A stretch of 34,707 bases of DNA from Verrucomicrobiaceae bacterium (GTDB lineage Bacteria; Verrucomicrobiota; Verrucomicrobiia; Chthoniobacterales; Chthoniobacteraceae): positions 1 to 34,707 of the forward strand of contig SXWH01000069.1 in assembly GCA_005791535.1 (NCBI GenBank), read 5' to 3'. Positions 6,168 through 14,632 of this stretch are shown here, piece by piece. Each line of letters starts with the position of its first letter. Position 1 is the stretch's first letter. Under the pieces are notes generated by a model. It was not told the origin of the DNA. It was given only the letters and a program-made list of their open reading frames with translations, and made no database searches. The position numbers were made by a program, and so were the translations under genes.

Positions 6168-7142
6168 ATGTCAGAACTTCCGTTGCCCAAGCCATCCTTG
6201 ATGATCCGCGTGTTGACGCGCTTCCGTCAGTGGCTCGACTCGGATTACTTTCCGGGTGGTCCCGAGGCGGCAAAAGCGAAACCCGATCGCTTCGAGTGGC
6301 CGCGCGCGATTCCCTTCATTTTTATTCATCTGGGATTCTTCTTCCTCCCGTTTGTGGGCTGGAGTTGGGCGGCGGTGGGCGTGGCGGCATTTCTCTATTT
6401 TGTGCGGATGTTTGCCATCACGGGATTCTATCACCGCTACTTTTCCCACCGGACGTTTCAGACGAGCCGTTTCATGCAGTTCGTGTTCGCAGTCTGGGGG
6501 AATACCGCCATCCAGCGCGGCGCGCTGTGGTGGGCGGCGGTGCACCGGCATCACCACAAGCATTCGGATGATGAGCATGATGCCCATTCTCCGCGCCAGC
6601 GCGGCTTTTGGTGGGCGCATATCGGATGGATGACAACGTCGAAAAACTTCCCCACCGACTACGGTACGATCAAGGACCTCGCGAAATATCCGGAACTCGT
6701 ATTCTTGAACCGCTTCGACTTGATTGTGCCCGCGCTCTTCGGTGCATCGCTCTGGGGCTTGGGAGCGGCGATGAATTATTTCTGGCCCTCACTCGGCACC
6801 TCTGGAGCGCAGATTTTCGTGTGGGGCTTTTTCGTCAGCACAGCCGTCCTGCTGCATGGAACTCTTTTCATCAACTCGCTCGCGCATGTTTGGGGAAGGA
6901 AGCGCTTCCGCACAGATGATGACAGCCGCAACAGCATGCTCCTCGCGTTGATTACGCTCGGCGAAGGCTGGCACAATAACCATCATCGATACATGGCTTC
7001 GGCGCGTCAGGGCTTTTACTGGTGGGAACTCGACATCACCTACTATCTGCTCAGGGTCTTCGCATGGTGCGGCCTGATTTGGGATCTCAAGCCCGTACCT
7101 CAGTCCATCTATGCTGAGGTGGAAAAGAAGGCGGCACAGTGA
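6168..7142 (+). CDS. Membrane fatty acid (acyl-CoA/acyl-lipid) desaturase
   Basis: 324 residues. ATG 6168 is preferred over an upstream GTG (6153) because GGAGGT at 6155-6160 lies 7 bases before it. All three histidine boxes of the di-iron desaturases are present: HRYFSH (89-94), HRHHHKH (126-132) and HNNHH (269-273), with hydrophobic spans at about 48-85 and 190-250. The enzyme inserts a cis double bond, typically delta-9, into acyl chains in the membrane using O2 and an electron donor. No ferredoxin or reductase is nearby. It is the first gene of the lipid operon and overlaps the flavoprotein gene by four bases (GTGA). It likely supplies the unsaturated substrate for the CFA synthase downstream (inference). 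Confidence 0.92.
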   Translation: MSELPLPKPSLMIRVLTRFRQWLDSDYFPGGPEAAKAKPDRFEWPRAIPFIFIHLGFFFLPFVGWSWAAVGVAAFLYFVRMFAITGFYHRYFSHRTFQTSRFMQFVFAVWGNTAIQRGALWWAAVHRHHHKHSDDEHDAHSPRQRGFWWAHIGWMTTSKNFPTDYGTIKDLAKYPELVFLNRFDLIVPALFGASLWGLGAAMNYFWPSLGTSGAQIFVWGFFVSTAVLLHGTLFINSLAHVWGRKRFRTDDDSRNSMLLALITLGEGWHNNHHRYMASARQGFYWWELDITYYLLRVFAWCGLIWDLKPVPQSIYAEVEKKAAQ

Positions 7143-8407
7143 AATCACTCGCAATCATCGGTACCGGGATCGCAGGGCTGGGATGTGCGCACTTTTTGCA
7201 CAAGCGATTCGACGTTACGATTTACGAGCAAAACGACTACGCTGGCGGCCACACCAATACGATCACCGTGGATGAAGATGGGCGGTCGGTTCCCGTCGAT
7301 ACGGGGTTCATGGTTTTCAATCACGTCACGTATCCGAATCTCACGAGGCTCTTTCGGGAGCTCGATGTGGAGACAAAACCGACCGATATGTCCTTCAGCG
7401 TGCAGCATCGCGCGAGCGGATTGGAATACAACGGCGGCAGCGTAAACCTGCTTTTCGGGCAACGCAGAAACCTCCTGAATCTCCGGCACTGGCGGATGCT
7501 GATGCAGATCAACCGCTTTAATTCCGAGGCCGTCGCGGCGCTGGATGACCCGCAGTTCGCGGCGATGACGCTTCGCGATTACGTGGCGGTGCGCGGATAT
7601 GGCGCGGATTTTTTGGAGCGATATCTTGTGCCGATGAGCGCGTCGGTCTGGAGTACGCCGCCGCGGCTCATGCTGGATTTTCCTGCAATCACGCTGCTTC
7701 GCTTCTGGCATAATCACGGCTTTCTCGGCCTGCACACGCAGCATCCATGGTACACCGTCTCGAATGGGGCGAAGTGTTACGTCAAAAAAATCACCGCACC
7801 GTTTTCTGAGCGCATTGCGCTTGGAAAACCCGTGGTTCGCGTGGAGCGGACGGAACGGACTGCGCGGATTACCACTGCAGATGGCGGTGTTCGGGAGTTC
7901 GATAAAGTGATTCTTGCCTGCCACGCGGATCAGGCTCTTGCGCTGTTAGCCGACCCGACCGAAAACGAATCGCGCTTGCTGCGGAATTTCAAATACCAGC
8001 CCAACGTCGCCACGCTGCACAGCGACGAGTCATTCATGCCCGCGACGCGCCGCTGCTGGGCGGCTTGGAACTACCGAATCGAAAAGGACAGCGACGGCCT
8101 GCCGACCGTTCACTACTGGATGAACCAGCTTCAGGGCGTTTCGGAACGCGTGAACTATTTCGTCTCGCTGAACTGCCACGAGCAGATCGCGCCTGCGAAA
8201 GTGCACCGCAAGATCAACTACGAGCACCCGTTATTCAACGTCGCCGCAATCGCCGCGCAAAAGGAACTCCCTGCTCTGAACCACATCTCGCCCGGCCAGA
8301 CGACTTACTTCGCAGGCGCGTGGTTCAAATACGGATTTCACGAGGACGGCTTCACGAGCGCGTTGGAATGCGCGCGCGCAGTCACGGGGGAGGCGATTTG
8401 GACATGA
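7139..8407 (+). CDS. FAD-dependent amine-oxidase-like oxidoreductase
   Basis: 422 residues, start GTG 7139 overlapping the desaturase stop. The N-terminus MKSLAIIGTGIAGLGCAHFL carries the GxGxxG dinucleotide fold (residues 8-13), followed by an acidic residue and the family-typical GGHTNT stretch. The C-terminal FAD-contact region contains TYFAGAWFKYGFHEDGFTSA, where the flavin is usually bound. Members of this family beside DUF1365 and CFA synthase are annotated as 'NAD/FAD-binding protein' and are thought to act on membrane lipids, but no reaction is assigned. It overlaps the DUF1365 gene (ATGA), which follows exactly as in other bacteria. Role in modifying an unsaturated or alkylated acyl chain is inferred from context. 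Confidence 0.9.
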   Translation: MKSLAIIGTGIAGLGCAHFLHKRFDVTIYEQNDYAGGHTNTITVDEDGRSVPVDTGFMVFNHVTYPNLTRLFRELDVETKPTDMSFSVQHRASGLEYNGGSVNLLFGQRRNLLNLRHWRMLMQINRFNSEAVAALDDPQFAAMTLRDYVAVRGYGADFLERYLVPMSASVWSTPPRLMLDFPAITLLRFWHNHGFLGLHTQHPWYTVSNGAKCYVKKITAPFSERIALGKPVVRVERTERTARITTADGGVREFDKVILACHADQALALLADPTENESRLLRNFKYQPNVATLHSDESFMPATRRCWAAWNYRIEKDSDGLPTVHYWMNQLQGVSERVNYFVSLNCHEQIAPAKVHRKINYEHPLFNVAAIAAQKELPALNHISPGQTTYFAGAWFKYGFHEDGFTSALECARAVTGEAIWT

Positions 8408-9207
8408 CTTCGTGTCTTTACGAATGCGATGTGATGCATCATCGCCTTGAGCCGAAGGTGCACGAATTTCGATATCGCATTTTCATGTTCGCGCTCGATC
8501 TCGACGAAATCGACGCTGTAGCCGCTGAGACGCTGCTCTTCTCCCGTAACGCATGGAATTTCTACAGCTTTCGCGACCGCGACCACCTTACGCTTCCGGG
8601 GTGCGGTGATCGGCCGCTGAAGGCACATATCATCGCCTACCTCGCGGAGAATGGCGTCCGTTTCCCCGATGGCGGCCGTATCACGCTCATCACACTCCCG
8701 CGGGTGCTTGGCTACATTTTCAATCCAGTCTCGTTTTATTTCTGCTCCGATGCGGCGGGAACGGCGGTCTGTGCTGTCGTGCAAGTCGGCAATACATTCG
8801 GGGAGTTGAAACCATACTGCATTCCTTCGCCTGACGCCGGCGGTGGTTTCCGGCTCGTGACGCCGAAACACTTTTACGTCTCCCCGTTTTCGTCGCTCGA
8901 CTTGCTGTTCGACTTCAAACTGTGCGTGCCTGGCGAGCGCCTTGATATCCATATCGACGATCGCGATGGCGACCGCAGGATTCTTTTGAGCGCATTGACC
9001 GGCAGGCGCGTGGCGCTCACGAACGTTCGTCTTTGCTGGCTTACGCTCAAATATCCGCTTATTACGTTGAAGGTGATTTTCTTGATCCACTGGCACGCTT
9101 TGCTCCTCTGGCTGAAGAGAATTCCCTTCCACCGAAAAGCGGAGGACGCCGCAAAACAGCGCGGCGTGCATCGGCCACACTCATCCATTGCTCCGAAAGC
9201 GCCATGA
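8404..9207 (+). CDS. DUF1365 family protein
   Basis: 267 residues from ATG 8404 (overlap with the preceding stop). It begins MTSCLYECDVMHHRLEPKVH, continues with EFRYRIFMFALDLDE, and includes GYIFNPVSFYFC, all typical of DUF1365 (PF07103). Such proteins are almost always encoded between an amine-oxidase-like flavoprotein and a CFA synthase, as here, and have no established function. There is no signal peptide; a hydrophobic patch near the C-terminus (LKVIFLIHWHALLLWLKR) may contact the membrane. It ends in a 4-base overlap with the CFA synthase gene, consistent with strict co-translation. Confidence 0.9.
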   Translation: MTSCLYECDVMHHRLEPKVHEFRYRIFMFALDLDEIDAVAAETLLFSRNAWNFYSFRDRDHLTLPGCGDRPLKAHIIAYLAENGVRFPDGGRITLITLPRVLGYIFNPVSFYFCSDAAGTAVCAVVQVGNTFGELKPYCIPSPDAGGGFRLVTPKHFYVSPFSSLDLLFDFKLCVPGERLDIHIDDRDGDRRILLSALTGRRVALTNVRLCWLTLKYPLITLKVIFLIHWHALLLWLKRIPFHRKAEDAAKQRGVHRPHSSIAPKAP

Positions 9208-10469
9208 ACGACACCATCGCAGCCACCGCAGAAGTTTCCGCCGCACCGCAGGGCGGGCTTTATCAGCGCCTCGTGCTCGATGCGCTCGGGAAAATGACCG
9301 CAGGTTCCCTCACGCTCGAATTTCCCGACGGATCAAAACACATCATAGGGTCGCCGCGCACGGCGGTCGATGCCGCCATTCGCATCCGCAACGCTGCATT
9401 CTTCAAGCGGTGCGTCCTTTTCGGAGATATTGGTTTTGGTGAAAGCTATGTGGACGGCGATTGGGACACCGACAGCATTGAACGGGTGATATCCTGGGCG
9501 ATCCTGAACATACACAACTCTCCGGCGATGTCCGGCTCGAAGACCCGGTCTTTTGCTCTGGGTATTTTGAAATTCGCCAACCGAATCGGCCACTTGCTCC
9601 GCCCCAACAGCATTCACACCGCGAAGCAGAACATCGCCGAGCACTACGATCTGGGGAACGACTTTTACAGCCTGTGGCTGGACCCCACCATGACCTACTC
9701 AAGCGCGATTTTCTCCGCTCCGGGCGAATCGCTCGAAGCCGGACAGATAGCGAAATACGACGCCCTCTGCAGGAAGCTCCATATTCGGAAAGGCGACCAC
9801 GTTCTCGAGATCGGCAGTGGTTGGGGTGGCTTTGCATGCCACGCCGTGAAAAACTACGGATGCCGAGTCACTACCGTTACGATTTCGCGGGAGCAGTTTC
9901 GCTACGCCAAGGAGCGGTTCGTCCGCGAGGGTATTGCGGAGCACGTCGATATCCTGCTCGAAGACTACCGGAACCTGGACGGCAAATTCGACAAGATCGT
10001 TTCCATCGAAATGATGGAGGCGCTCGGCGACCGCTACCTGCCCGCGTACTGCCGCCAGTTGCACGATCTCCTCAAACCGCATGGGATGGTTGGTGTCCAG
10101 TACATCACCGTTCCCGACAACCGCCACGCCGAGTTGCGTCGCGGCGTGGACTGGATCCAGAAGCACATTTTTCCAGGCTCGCTGCTTCTGAGCGTCAGCC
10201 GGGTGAATACGGTCATGAATAAAACCGGCGACTTGTTTCTCCACGATCTCACCGACATCGGTCTGAGCTACGCACGTACGCTGCGGATGTGGTTCGACAA
10301 CTTCAACGCGCGCCTCGCGGAAGTTCGTTCGATGGGCTTCGACGATCGTTTTATCCGCAAGTGGAACTATTACCTGCAATACTGCGAGGCTGCATTTGCG
10401 ATGCGCAACATCAGCGTTGTGCAGGCCGTTTACACACTTCCGAATAATCCGCGACTGCGTCACTCGTGA
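9204..10469 (+). CDS. cfa: Cyclopropane-fatty-acyl-phospholipid synthase
   Basis: 421 residues from ATG 9204, overlapping the DUF1365 stop (ATGA). The long upstream extension to 9033 in the same frame is rejected because it lies within the DUF1365 gene. Motifs in order: EHYDLGNDFY (about 146-155), LEIGSGWGGF (201-210, SAM binding), TISREQFRYAK, SIEMMEALG (about 257-265, position of the catalytic glutamate in Cfa), and a C-terminal EVRSMGFDDRFIRKWNYYL followed by YCEAAFAMRNISVVQ. The enzyme transfers a methylene group from S-adenosylmethionine to the double bond of membrane phospholipid acyl chains. Length fits the family (about 380-420). It may instead make methyl-branched products, since homologues with amine-oxidase/DUF1365 partners are not all cyclopropanating. 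Confidence 0.92.
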   Translation: MNDTIAATAEVSAAPQGGLYQRLVLDALGKMTAGSLTLEFPDGSKHIIGSPRTAVDAAIRIRNAAFFKRCVLFGDIGFGESYVDGDWDTDSIERVISWAILNIHNSPAMSGSKTRSFALGILKFANRIGHLLRPNSIHTAKQNIAEHYDLGNDFYSLWLDPTMTYSSAIFSAPGESLEAGQIAKYDALCRKLHIRKGDHVLEIGSGWGGFACHAVKNYGCRVTTVTISREQFRYAKERFVREGIAEHVDILLEDYRNLDGKFDKIVSIEMMEALGDRYLPAYCRQLHDLLKPHGMVGVQYITVPDNRHAELRRGVDWIQKHIFPGSLLLSVSRVNTVMNKTGDLFLHDLTDIGLSYARTLRMWFDNFNARLAEVRSMGFDDRFIRKWNYYLQYCEAAFAMRNISVVQAVYTLPNNPRLRHS

Positions 10470-10508
10470 GTCTTCGCGAGGCAGCGCGACGTATTGCTAC
10501 CAGAGGCC

Positions 10509-10841
10509 ATGATTCTATTTCTGCGCATCGTGTTTATTGTTGTTCTCGTCAGCATGTTTGCCGTGACCGGCTGGGCTAGCACGGAGGTCGCGCTTTGGAA
10601 GACGCCGCGGGCTGTCGCCACGCATCCGTGGTTCATCGCCACGCTGTTCGATTGCTACTTCGGTTTCCTCACTTTCTATGTTTGGCTCGCATATAAGGAG
10701 ACCGGCCTCGGAGCGCGCATCGGCTGGCTGCTGGGCGTGTTGCTTCTCGGTAATATCGCGATGGCGACGTACATGCTTATCCAGCTTTTCCGCCTTCCGC
10801 TCGATGCGAAGATGGAGGACCTGCTGCTCCGGCGTAAATGA
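10509..10841 (+). CDS. DUF1475-like small membrane protein
   Basis: 110 residues from ATG 10509; a TTG start at 10494 would add five residues and cannot be excluded. Three hydrophobic segments: about 2-22 (ILFLRIVFIVVLVSMFAV), 39-58 (WFIATLFDCYFGFLTFYVW) and 69-91 (IGWLLGVLLLGNIAMATYML). The layout and the WxST...P...HPW..TL.D..fgF motif resemble DUF1475 (PF07343). It is the fifth gene of the lipid operon and overlaps the DUF2062 gene by four bases. No function known; possibly an accessory to acyl-chain processing at the membrane. Confidence 0.75.
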   Translation: MILFLRIVFIVVLVSMFAVTGWASTEVALWKTPRAVATHPWFIATLFDCYFGFLTFYVWLAYKETGLGARIGWLLGVLLLGNIAMATYMLIQLFRLPLDAKMEDLLLRRK

Positions 10842-11326
10842 CCGATACTGTTCCAGCGGAATCGTGGTGGAGGCGGCGCGTCGTCGCCCCGGTTCTGGCA
10901 CAGCTCAAACAGGGTGCCACGCCGGAGAAACTCGCGCTCACCGTGGCGCTTGGATTCGCGCTCGGGGTGTTTCCGATTCTTGGTTCCGCGACGCTCCTGT
11001 GCGGTCTAGCGGCGTGGGCACTCCGGCTGAACCAGCCGGTCATCCAACTCGTCAATTACCTCGCGTATCCCGCCCAACTCGCGCTGCTCATCCCGACGTA
11101 TCGTGCTGGGAGTGATCTTTTCGGCATCCCGCACATTCCGCTTTCGATTTCGTTCATTCTGGAGCGGTTCCGCGCAGACGTAGGGCAGTTCCTTGCGGAT
11201 TTCGGGATGATTGCAGTTCGGGGAATTGTCGTTTGGGCGCTCGTCGCACCGCTCGCGGTTGCGGTGGTTTATTTCACGCTCCGGCCGTTGCTCCGTCGCG
11301 CAGCGGTGCGAATTGGGGGGATCTGA
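10838..11326 (+). CDS. DUF2062 membrane protein
   Basis: 162 residues, ATG overlapping the previous stop. The start VLAQLKQGATPEKLALTVAL followed by GFALGVFPILGSATLLCGLA is the DUF2062 signature (PF09835); members are small three-to-four-helix membrane proteins. Hydrophobic spans lie at about 33-60, 66-88 and 123-150. Family members are sometimes fused to glycosyltransferases or polyprenyl/acyl-lipid enzymes, which suits a lipid operon, but no activity is known. The next gene starts 1 base after this stop region, behind a GGGGGG Shine-Dalgarno-like block (11315-11320). Confidence 0.83.
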   Translation: MTDTVPAESWWRRRVVAPVLAQLKQGATPEKLALTVALGFALGVFPILGSATLLCGLAAWALRLNQPVIQLVNYLAYPAQLALLIPTYRAGSDLFGIPHIPLSISFILERFRADVGQFLADFGMIAVRGIVVWALVAPLAVAVVYFTLRPLLRRAAVRIGGI

Positions 11327-11327
11327 T

Positions 11328-12101
11328 ATGCTGACGTACTTCCTCATGGGTCTCGCCATCGCTGTCGCCTACTTCACGGTGACGTGGGCGATCAGTGTCC
11401 GTGTAAGAAACTACGGATTTCTCGACGTCGCGTGGTCATATGGCGTCGCGATTCTGGCTCCTTTCTACGCGCTAAACGGCCCGGCGGCAGCGGAACGAAA
11501 ATGGCCGATTGTAGCGGTCGGAGTCGTGTGGAGTTTGCGTCTGGGGACGTACATTTTACGAAGGGTGCTGAAGCATCACCCGGTCGAAGACTCACGCTAC
11601 GAAGCGCTGCGAGAACGCTGGCCGGGCACGGGAATGTTTTTCCTCTTCTTCCAACTTCAGGCGGTGCTGGTGGCGATTTTCTCCCTTCCGTTTCTGGTCA
11701 TTGCGTGGAATCCCGCGCCGACCTTGACCGGACTTGAAATCGTAGGACTTGTGCTCGCGTTCTTGTCGCTCTGCGGAGAAGCGCTCGCGGACCGGCAGCT
11801 TGCGCGCTTCAAGGCCGACCCAGCGAACCGTGGTCGTGTCTGTCAGGCCGGACTGTGGGGCTACTCGCGACATCCGAACTATTTTTTCGAAAGCCTGATT
11901 TGGTGGGCATTCTTCCTGACTGCGCTCAGTTCGCCGTATGGCTGGATCACGATAGCATGCCCGCTGCTCATGCTGCATTTCCTATGGAAAGTGACCGGCA
12001 TTCCAATCACCGAGGAATACGCAGTGAAGAGCAAGGGCGAAGCGTATCGAGAGTATCAGCGAACTGTCAGCGCGTTTGTTCCGTGGTTTCGGAAGAAGTA
12101 G
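11328..12101 (+). CDS. DUF1295 / steroid 5-alpha-reductase-like membrane protein
   Basis: 257 residues from ATG 11328, placed by a purine-rich GGGGGG about 8 bases upstream; an in-frame start at 11211 would lie inside DUF2062. The C-terminal motif GLWGYSRHPNYFFESLIWW and the closing EYQRTVSAFVPWF are diagnostic of DUF1295 (PF06966), relatives of steroid 5-alpha reductases and isoprenylcysteine methyltransferases. Seven or so hydrophobic segments are visible. DUF1295 genes frequently accompany the amine-oxidase/DUF1365/CFA set. A role in reducing a double bond or a methylated lipid is plausible but unproved. The last 35 bases overlap the end of the convergent kef gene. Confidence 0.88.
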   Translation: MLTYFLMGLAIAVAYFTVTWAISVRVRNYGFLDVAWSYGVAILAPFYALNGPAAAERKWPIVAVGVVWSLRLGTYILRRVLKHHPVEDSRYEALRERWPGTGMFFLFFQLQAVLVAIFSLPFLVIAWNPAPTLTGLEIVGLVLAFLSLCGEALADRQLARFKADPANRGRVCQAGLWGYSRHPNYFFESLIWWAFFLTALSSPYGWITIACPLLMLHFLWKVTGIPITEEYAVKSKGEAYREYQRTVSAFVPWFRKK

Positions 12102-13935
12102 CGCTCCCGGGTTTGTTCCACGCATCATCGGGGTCGCCCGCACTGTGCGTTGTGTCGCGTTTCAGCACGGCTTCGAGGTTGTTGATGTGCTGGCGAACCC
12201 TGTGGGTGTAAGCTTGGTCATCCTCTTTGAACGTCGCGAGGTCACGAACGGAGGCTTCATCGAGTTCCTTGAACAGCCGCGCAGCACGCAGCGCCTGCAC
12301 GCCACGCATTCCGAGTCCGCGTAATGCCGTCACGCCCAAATCCAGCGCGCTGCCGAGGGTTTCGCGGAATACATCATCCACGCCTGCGCGAATGAGTTCG
12401 TATGCGTGTTGCCGGCTGACGGCGCGTGCGAGAATTCGGAGATGAGGGAACTCCCGCTGGACCATGCGCACGATTTCGAGGGTCTTTTCCTCATCCGCGA
12501 GGGTGCAAATGAAGAGCTTTGCACGGGCGGCGCCTGCGGCGTGCAAAAGGTCGGCGCGAGTGGCATCGCCGTAGTAAGCTTTCAGTCCGAAACGGGCGAG
12601 CATCTCGATTTGCTCGGGGTCGTTTTCGAGAACCGTGCAGCCGATGCCGTTTGCGCGAAGAAGTCGGCCGACGACATGGCCGAAGCGGCCGAATCCCACG
12701 AGCAGAACCGGGTTTTCGTGCGCGGGAATCTCATCGGCCTCTCGCTCGCTTGGTTTTGCGCCGGGGTGAAACATTCGTTGGAGAAAGCGGTCGTTAACTG
12801 TGAAGAGCAGCGGGGTGAGCGCCATGCTGAGCGCGACGGTCGCTGTGAGCGGTTTCACGATATCCGCACCGAGCACGCCGGCTCCCTGTGCAAATGCCAG
12901 CAGCACGAAGCAGAACTCGCCGCTTTGCGCGAGGGCCAGCGCGAAGAGAGTGCTTTGTGCGAGGTCGAGCCGGAACAACCGTGCAAGGGGGAAGTGAATG
13001 AGAAATTTCACGGCTACGAGTCCCGCGACCAGTGCGGCAATGAGCCCAGGCCGGGCCGCTATTAGCGCGAAATCGATTCCCGCGCCGACAGTGATGAAAA
13101 AGAGACCGAGGAGGAGTCCTTTAAACGGCTCGATGTCCGCCTCGAGCTGATGTCGATATTCGCTGTCCGCGAGCATCACGCCGGCGACAAATGCACCGAG
13201 CGCGGCACTCAGACCGACTGCGCCCATTAGCAGCGTGACACCTATGACGAGCAGCAATGTGAGTTCCGTGAACACTTCCCTCATCCGCGTTGCTGCGACG
13301 TATCGCAGGATGGGGCGCAGCAGAAACCGCCCCGCAAGAATCAACGCTGCCACGGCACCGAGCGTGGCAAGCGTCCGTTGCCATGGGGGAAGGTGCGCGA
13401 TAATCCCATGCTCGCTCGCGGTTGCTCCACCGCTGCCGAGGAGCGGCAGGATCGCGAGAATCGGGATTACGGCGATGTCCTGAAACAACAGAACCGAGAA
13501 GCAGGATTGCCCGGCGGTCAGCTTCAGTTGATTTCGTTCCGCGAGGGATTGGAGGACGATGGCTGTGCTCGACATCGCGAGGATGAGACCGATTGCCAGT
13601 GCCGGCTTTCCGGCGATGCCGAGCATCAGCGCGATTCCCATCACCGCGACCGTGACGCCCGCTACTTGAAGTCCGCCCAGTCCGAGAATCGGTACGCGGA
13701 GCCGCCACAGCAGCGAGGGTCGGAGTTCCAATCCGATCAGGAACAGCATCATCACAACTCCGAACTCGGCGATGTGCGCCACGTCCTCGCCGGCGGCGAC
13801 GACCCCGAGCACGGTCGGCCCGATGACCACTCCAGCAATGATGTAGCCTAGTACGGAACCAAGCCCGAGCCGCTTCGCCACGGGCACAGCAATCACTGCC
13901 GCGAGCAGATAGATGAAGATTTGGAAAAGGCTCAT
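12067..13935 (-). CDS. Kef-type K+/H+ antiporter (CPA2) with RCK/TrkA-N domain
   Basis: 622 residues. The N-terminal ~385 residues are membrane-spanning with the Kef/CPA2 start YLLAAVIAVPVAKRLGLGSV, LGYIIAGVVIGP, and FQDIAVIP (about 161-168), the conserved ion-translocating Q/D. A Rossmann RCK domain follows (about 408-525) with the nucleotide-binding GFGRFG at 414-419. E. coli KefB/KefC (about 600-620 residues) are kept shut by glutathione and opened by glutathione conjugates, causing K+ efflux and acidification that protects from electrophiles. Whether this organism uses glutathione is unknown. The 5' end overlaps its probable ancillary reductase gene by four bases, as in kefC-kefF and kefB-kefG operons. 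The 3' end overlaps DUF1295 convergently by 35 bp. Confidence 0.9.
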   Translation of the reverse strand: MSLFQIFIYLLAAVIAVPVAKRLGLGSVLGYIIAGVVIGPTVLGVVAAGEDVAHIAEFGVVMMLFLIGLELRPSLLWRLRVPILGLGGLQVAGVTVAVMGIALMLGIAGKPALAIGLILAMSSTAIVLQSLAERNQLKLTAGQSCFSVLLFQDIAVIPILAILPLLGSGGATASEHGIIAHLPPWQRTLATLGAVAALILAGRFLLRPILRYVAATRMREVFTELTLLLVIGVTLLMGAVGLSAALGAFVAGVMLADSEYRHQLEADIEPFKGLLLGLFFITVGAGIDFALIAARPGLIAALVAGLVAVKFLIHFPLARLFRLDLAQSTLFALALAQSGEFCFVLLAFAQGAGVLGADIVKPLTATVALSMALTPLLFTVNDRFLQRMFHPGAKPSEREADEIPAHENPVLLVGFGRFGHVVGRLLRANGIGCTVLENDPEQIEMLARFGLKAYYGDATRADLLHAAGAARAKLFICTLADEEKTLEIVRMVQREFPHLRILARAVSRQHAYELIRAGVDDVFRETLGSALDLGVTALRGLGMRGVQALRAARLFKELDEASVRDLATFKEDDQAYTHRVRQHINNLEAVLKRDTTHSAGDPDDAWNKPGSATSSETTEQTR

Positions 13936-14477
13936 GCGTTTTTCTCGTCGTCGCGCAGCGATTGAATTCGTGCGCGGTATCGCGCCACTTCCGAGGCCAG
14001 GTCGGTTTCGGTCAGCCGGGAGACTCCCTGAATCGCAAACGGGTCAAGGTATTCCATACCGCAAAGCCGTGCCGTTTGTTCAAAGGGTACGAGCAGTTCG
14101 CGGATCGTGAAGTGGTTCGAGCCTCCACGTTGATAAGCCTCGGCCGGACCGCCGGTTGAAATTGCGGAGAGCAGCTTCTTTCCCCGGAGTGCGTCGCCAC
14201 CCTCGCCGTAAGCGAATCCCCACTCGAGCACGAGGTCCTGCCATTCCTTCAAGATCGCCGGACTCGAGTACCAGAACATCGGGTGTTGAAAAACGATCGT
14301 GTCGTGTCGTCGGAGGAGTTCCTGTTCCTTCGACACCGAGATGTGCATGTCGGGATACGCTTCGTAAAGGTCATGAAACGTTACGCCATCAAGACCCGCG
14401 ACCGCGGCAGCCATAGCGCGGTTGACGCGTGATTTGTGCAGCGCCGGATGAGCGAATAGTATGAGCACGCGAGCCAT
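13932..14477 (-). CDS. KefF/KefG-type flavodoxin-like NAD(P)H quinone reductase
   Basis: 181 residues, normal for the family. It begins [20 protein letters not shown], the FMN-phosphate-binding loop typical of KefF/KefG/YheR (hAHPxxxxSxxN), and carries [17 protein letters not shown] (about 65-81) and GFAYG (87-91), both diagnostic. In E. coli these soluble proteins bind the cytosolic face of Kef channels, are required for full activity and reduce quinones with NAD(P)H. Gene order (reductase then antiporter, ATGA overlap) supports a working complex. The divergent CFA-like methyltransferase gene begins 156 bases away, so the shared intergenic region may carry both promoters. I cannot tell KefF from KefG, so no symbol is given. 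Confidence 0.9.
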   Translation of the reverse strand: MARVLILFAHPALHKSRVNRAMAAAVAGLDGVTFHDLYEAYPDMHISVSKEQELLRRHDTIVFQHPMFWYSSPAILKEWQDLVLEWGFAYGEGGDALRGKKLLSAISTGGPAEAYQRGGSNHFTIRELLVPFEQTARLCGMEYLDPFAIQGVSRLTETDLASEVARYRARIQSLRDDEKNA

Positions 14478-14632
14478 TGGCGGATTGGGTTATCGCGCTG
14501 CGGCTGATTTGTCCACTTCCCGCGGAGCGGAACCCGTGGCTTTCTGCATCCGGGCGACGGTCGGCGGCGAATGCTCTGGGAACACGGTTGTGGCATCGGC
14601 TGCTGCTTTGTGACACACACGCACCTATTCCC

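Noticed and set aside
9033..9203. N-terminal extension of the CFA synthase frame
   Set aside because: It lies in the DUF1365 gene and has no homology to CFA synthase; the ATGA overlap at 9204 is the natural start.
12067..12101. Frameshift or error at the DUF1295/kef overlap
   Set aside because: Both proteins have normal family C-termini; a 35-bp convergent overlap is unremarkable in packed genomes.
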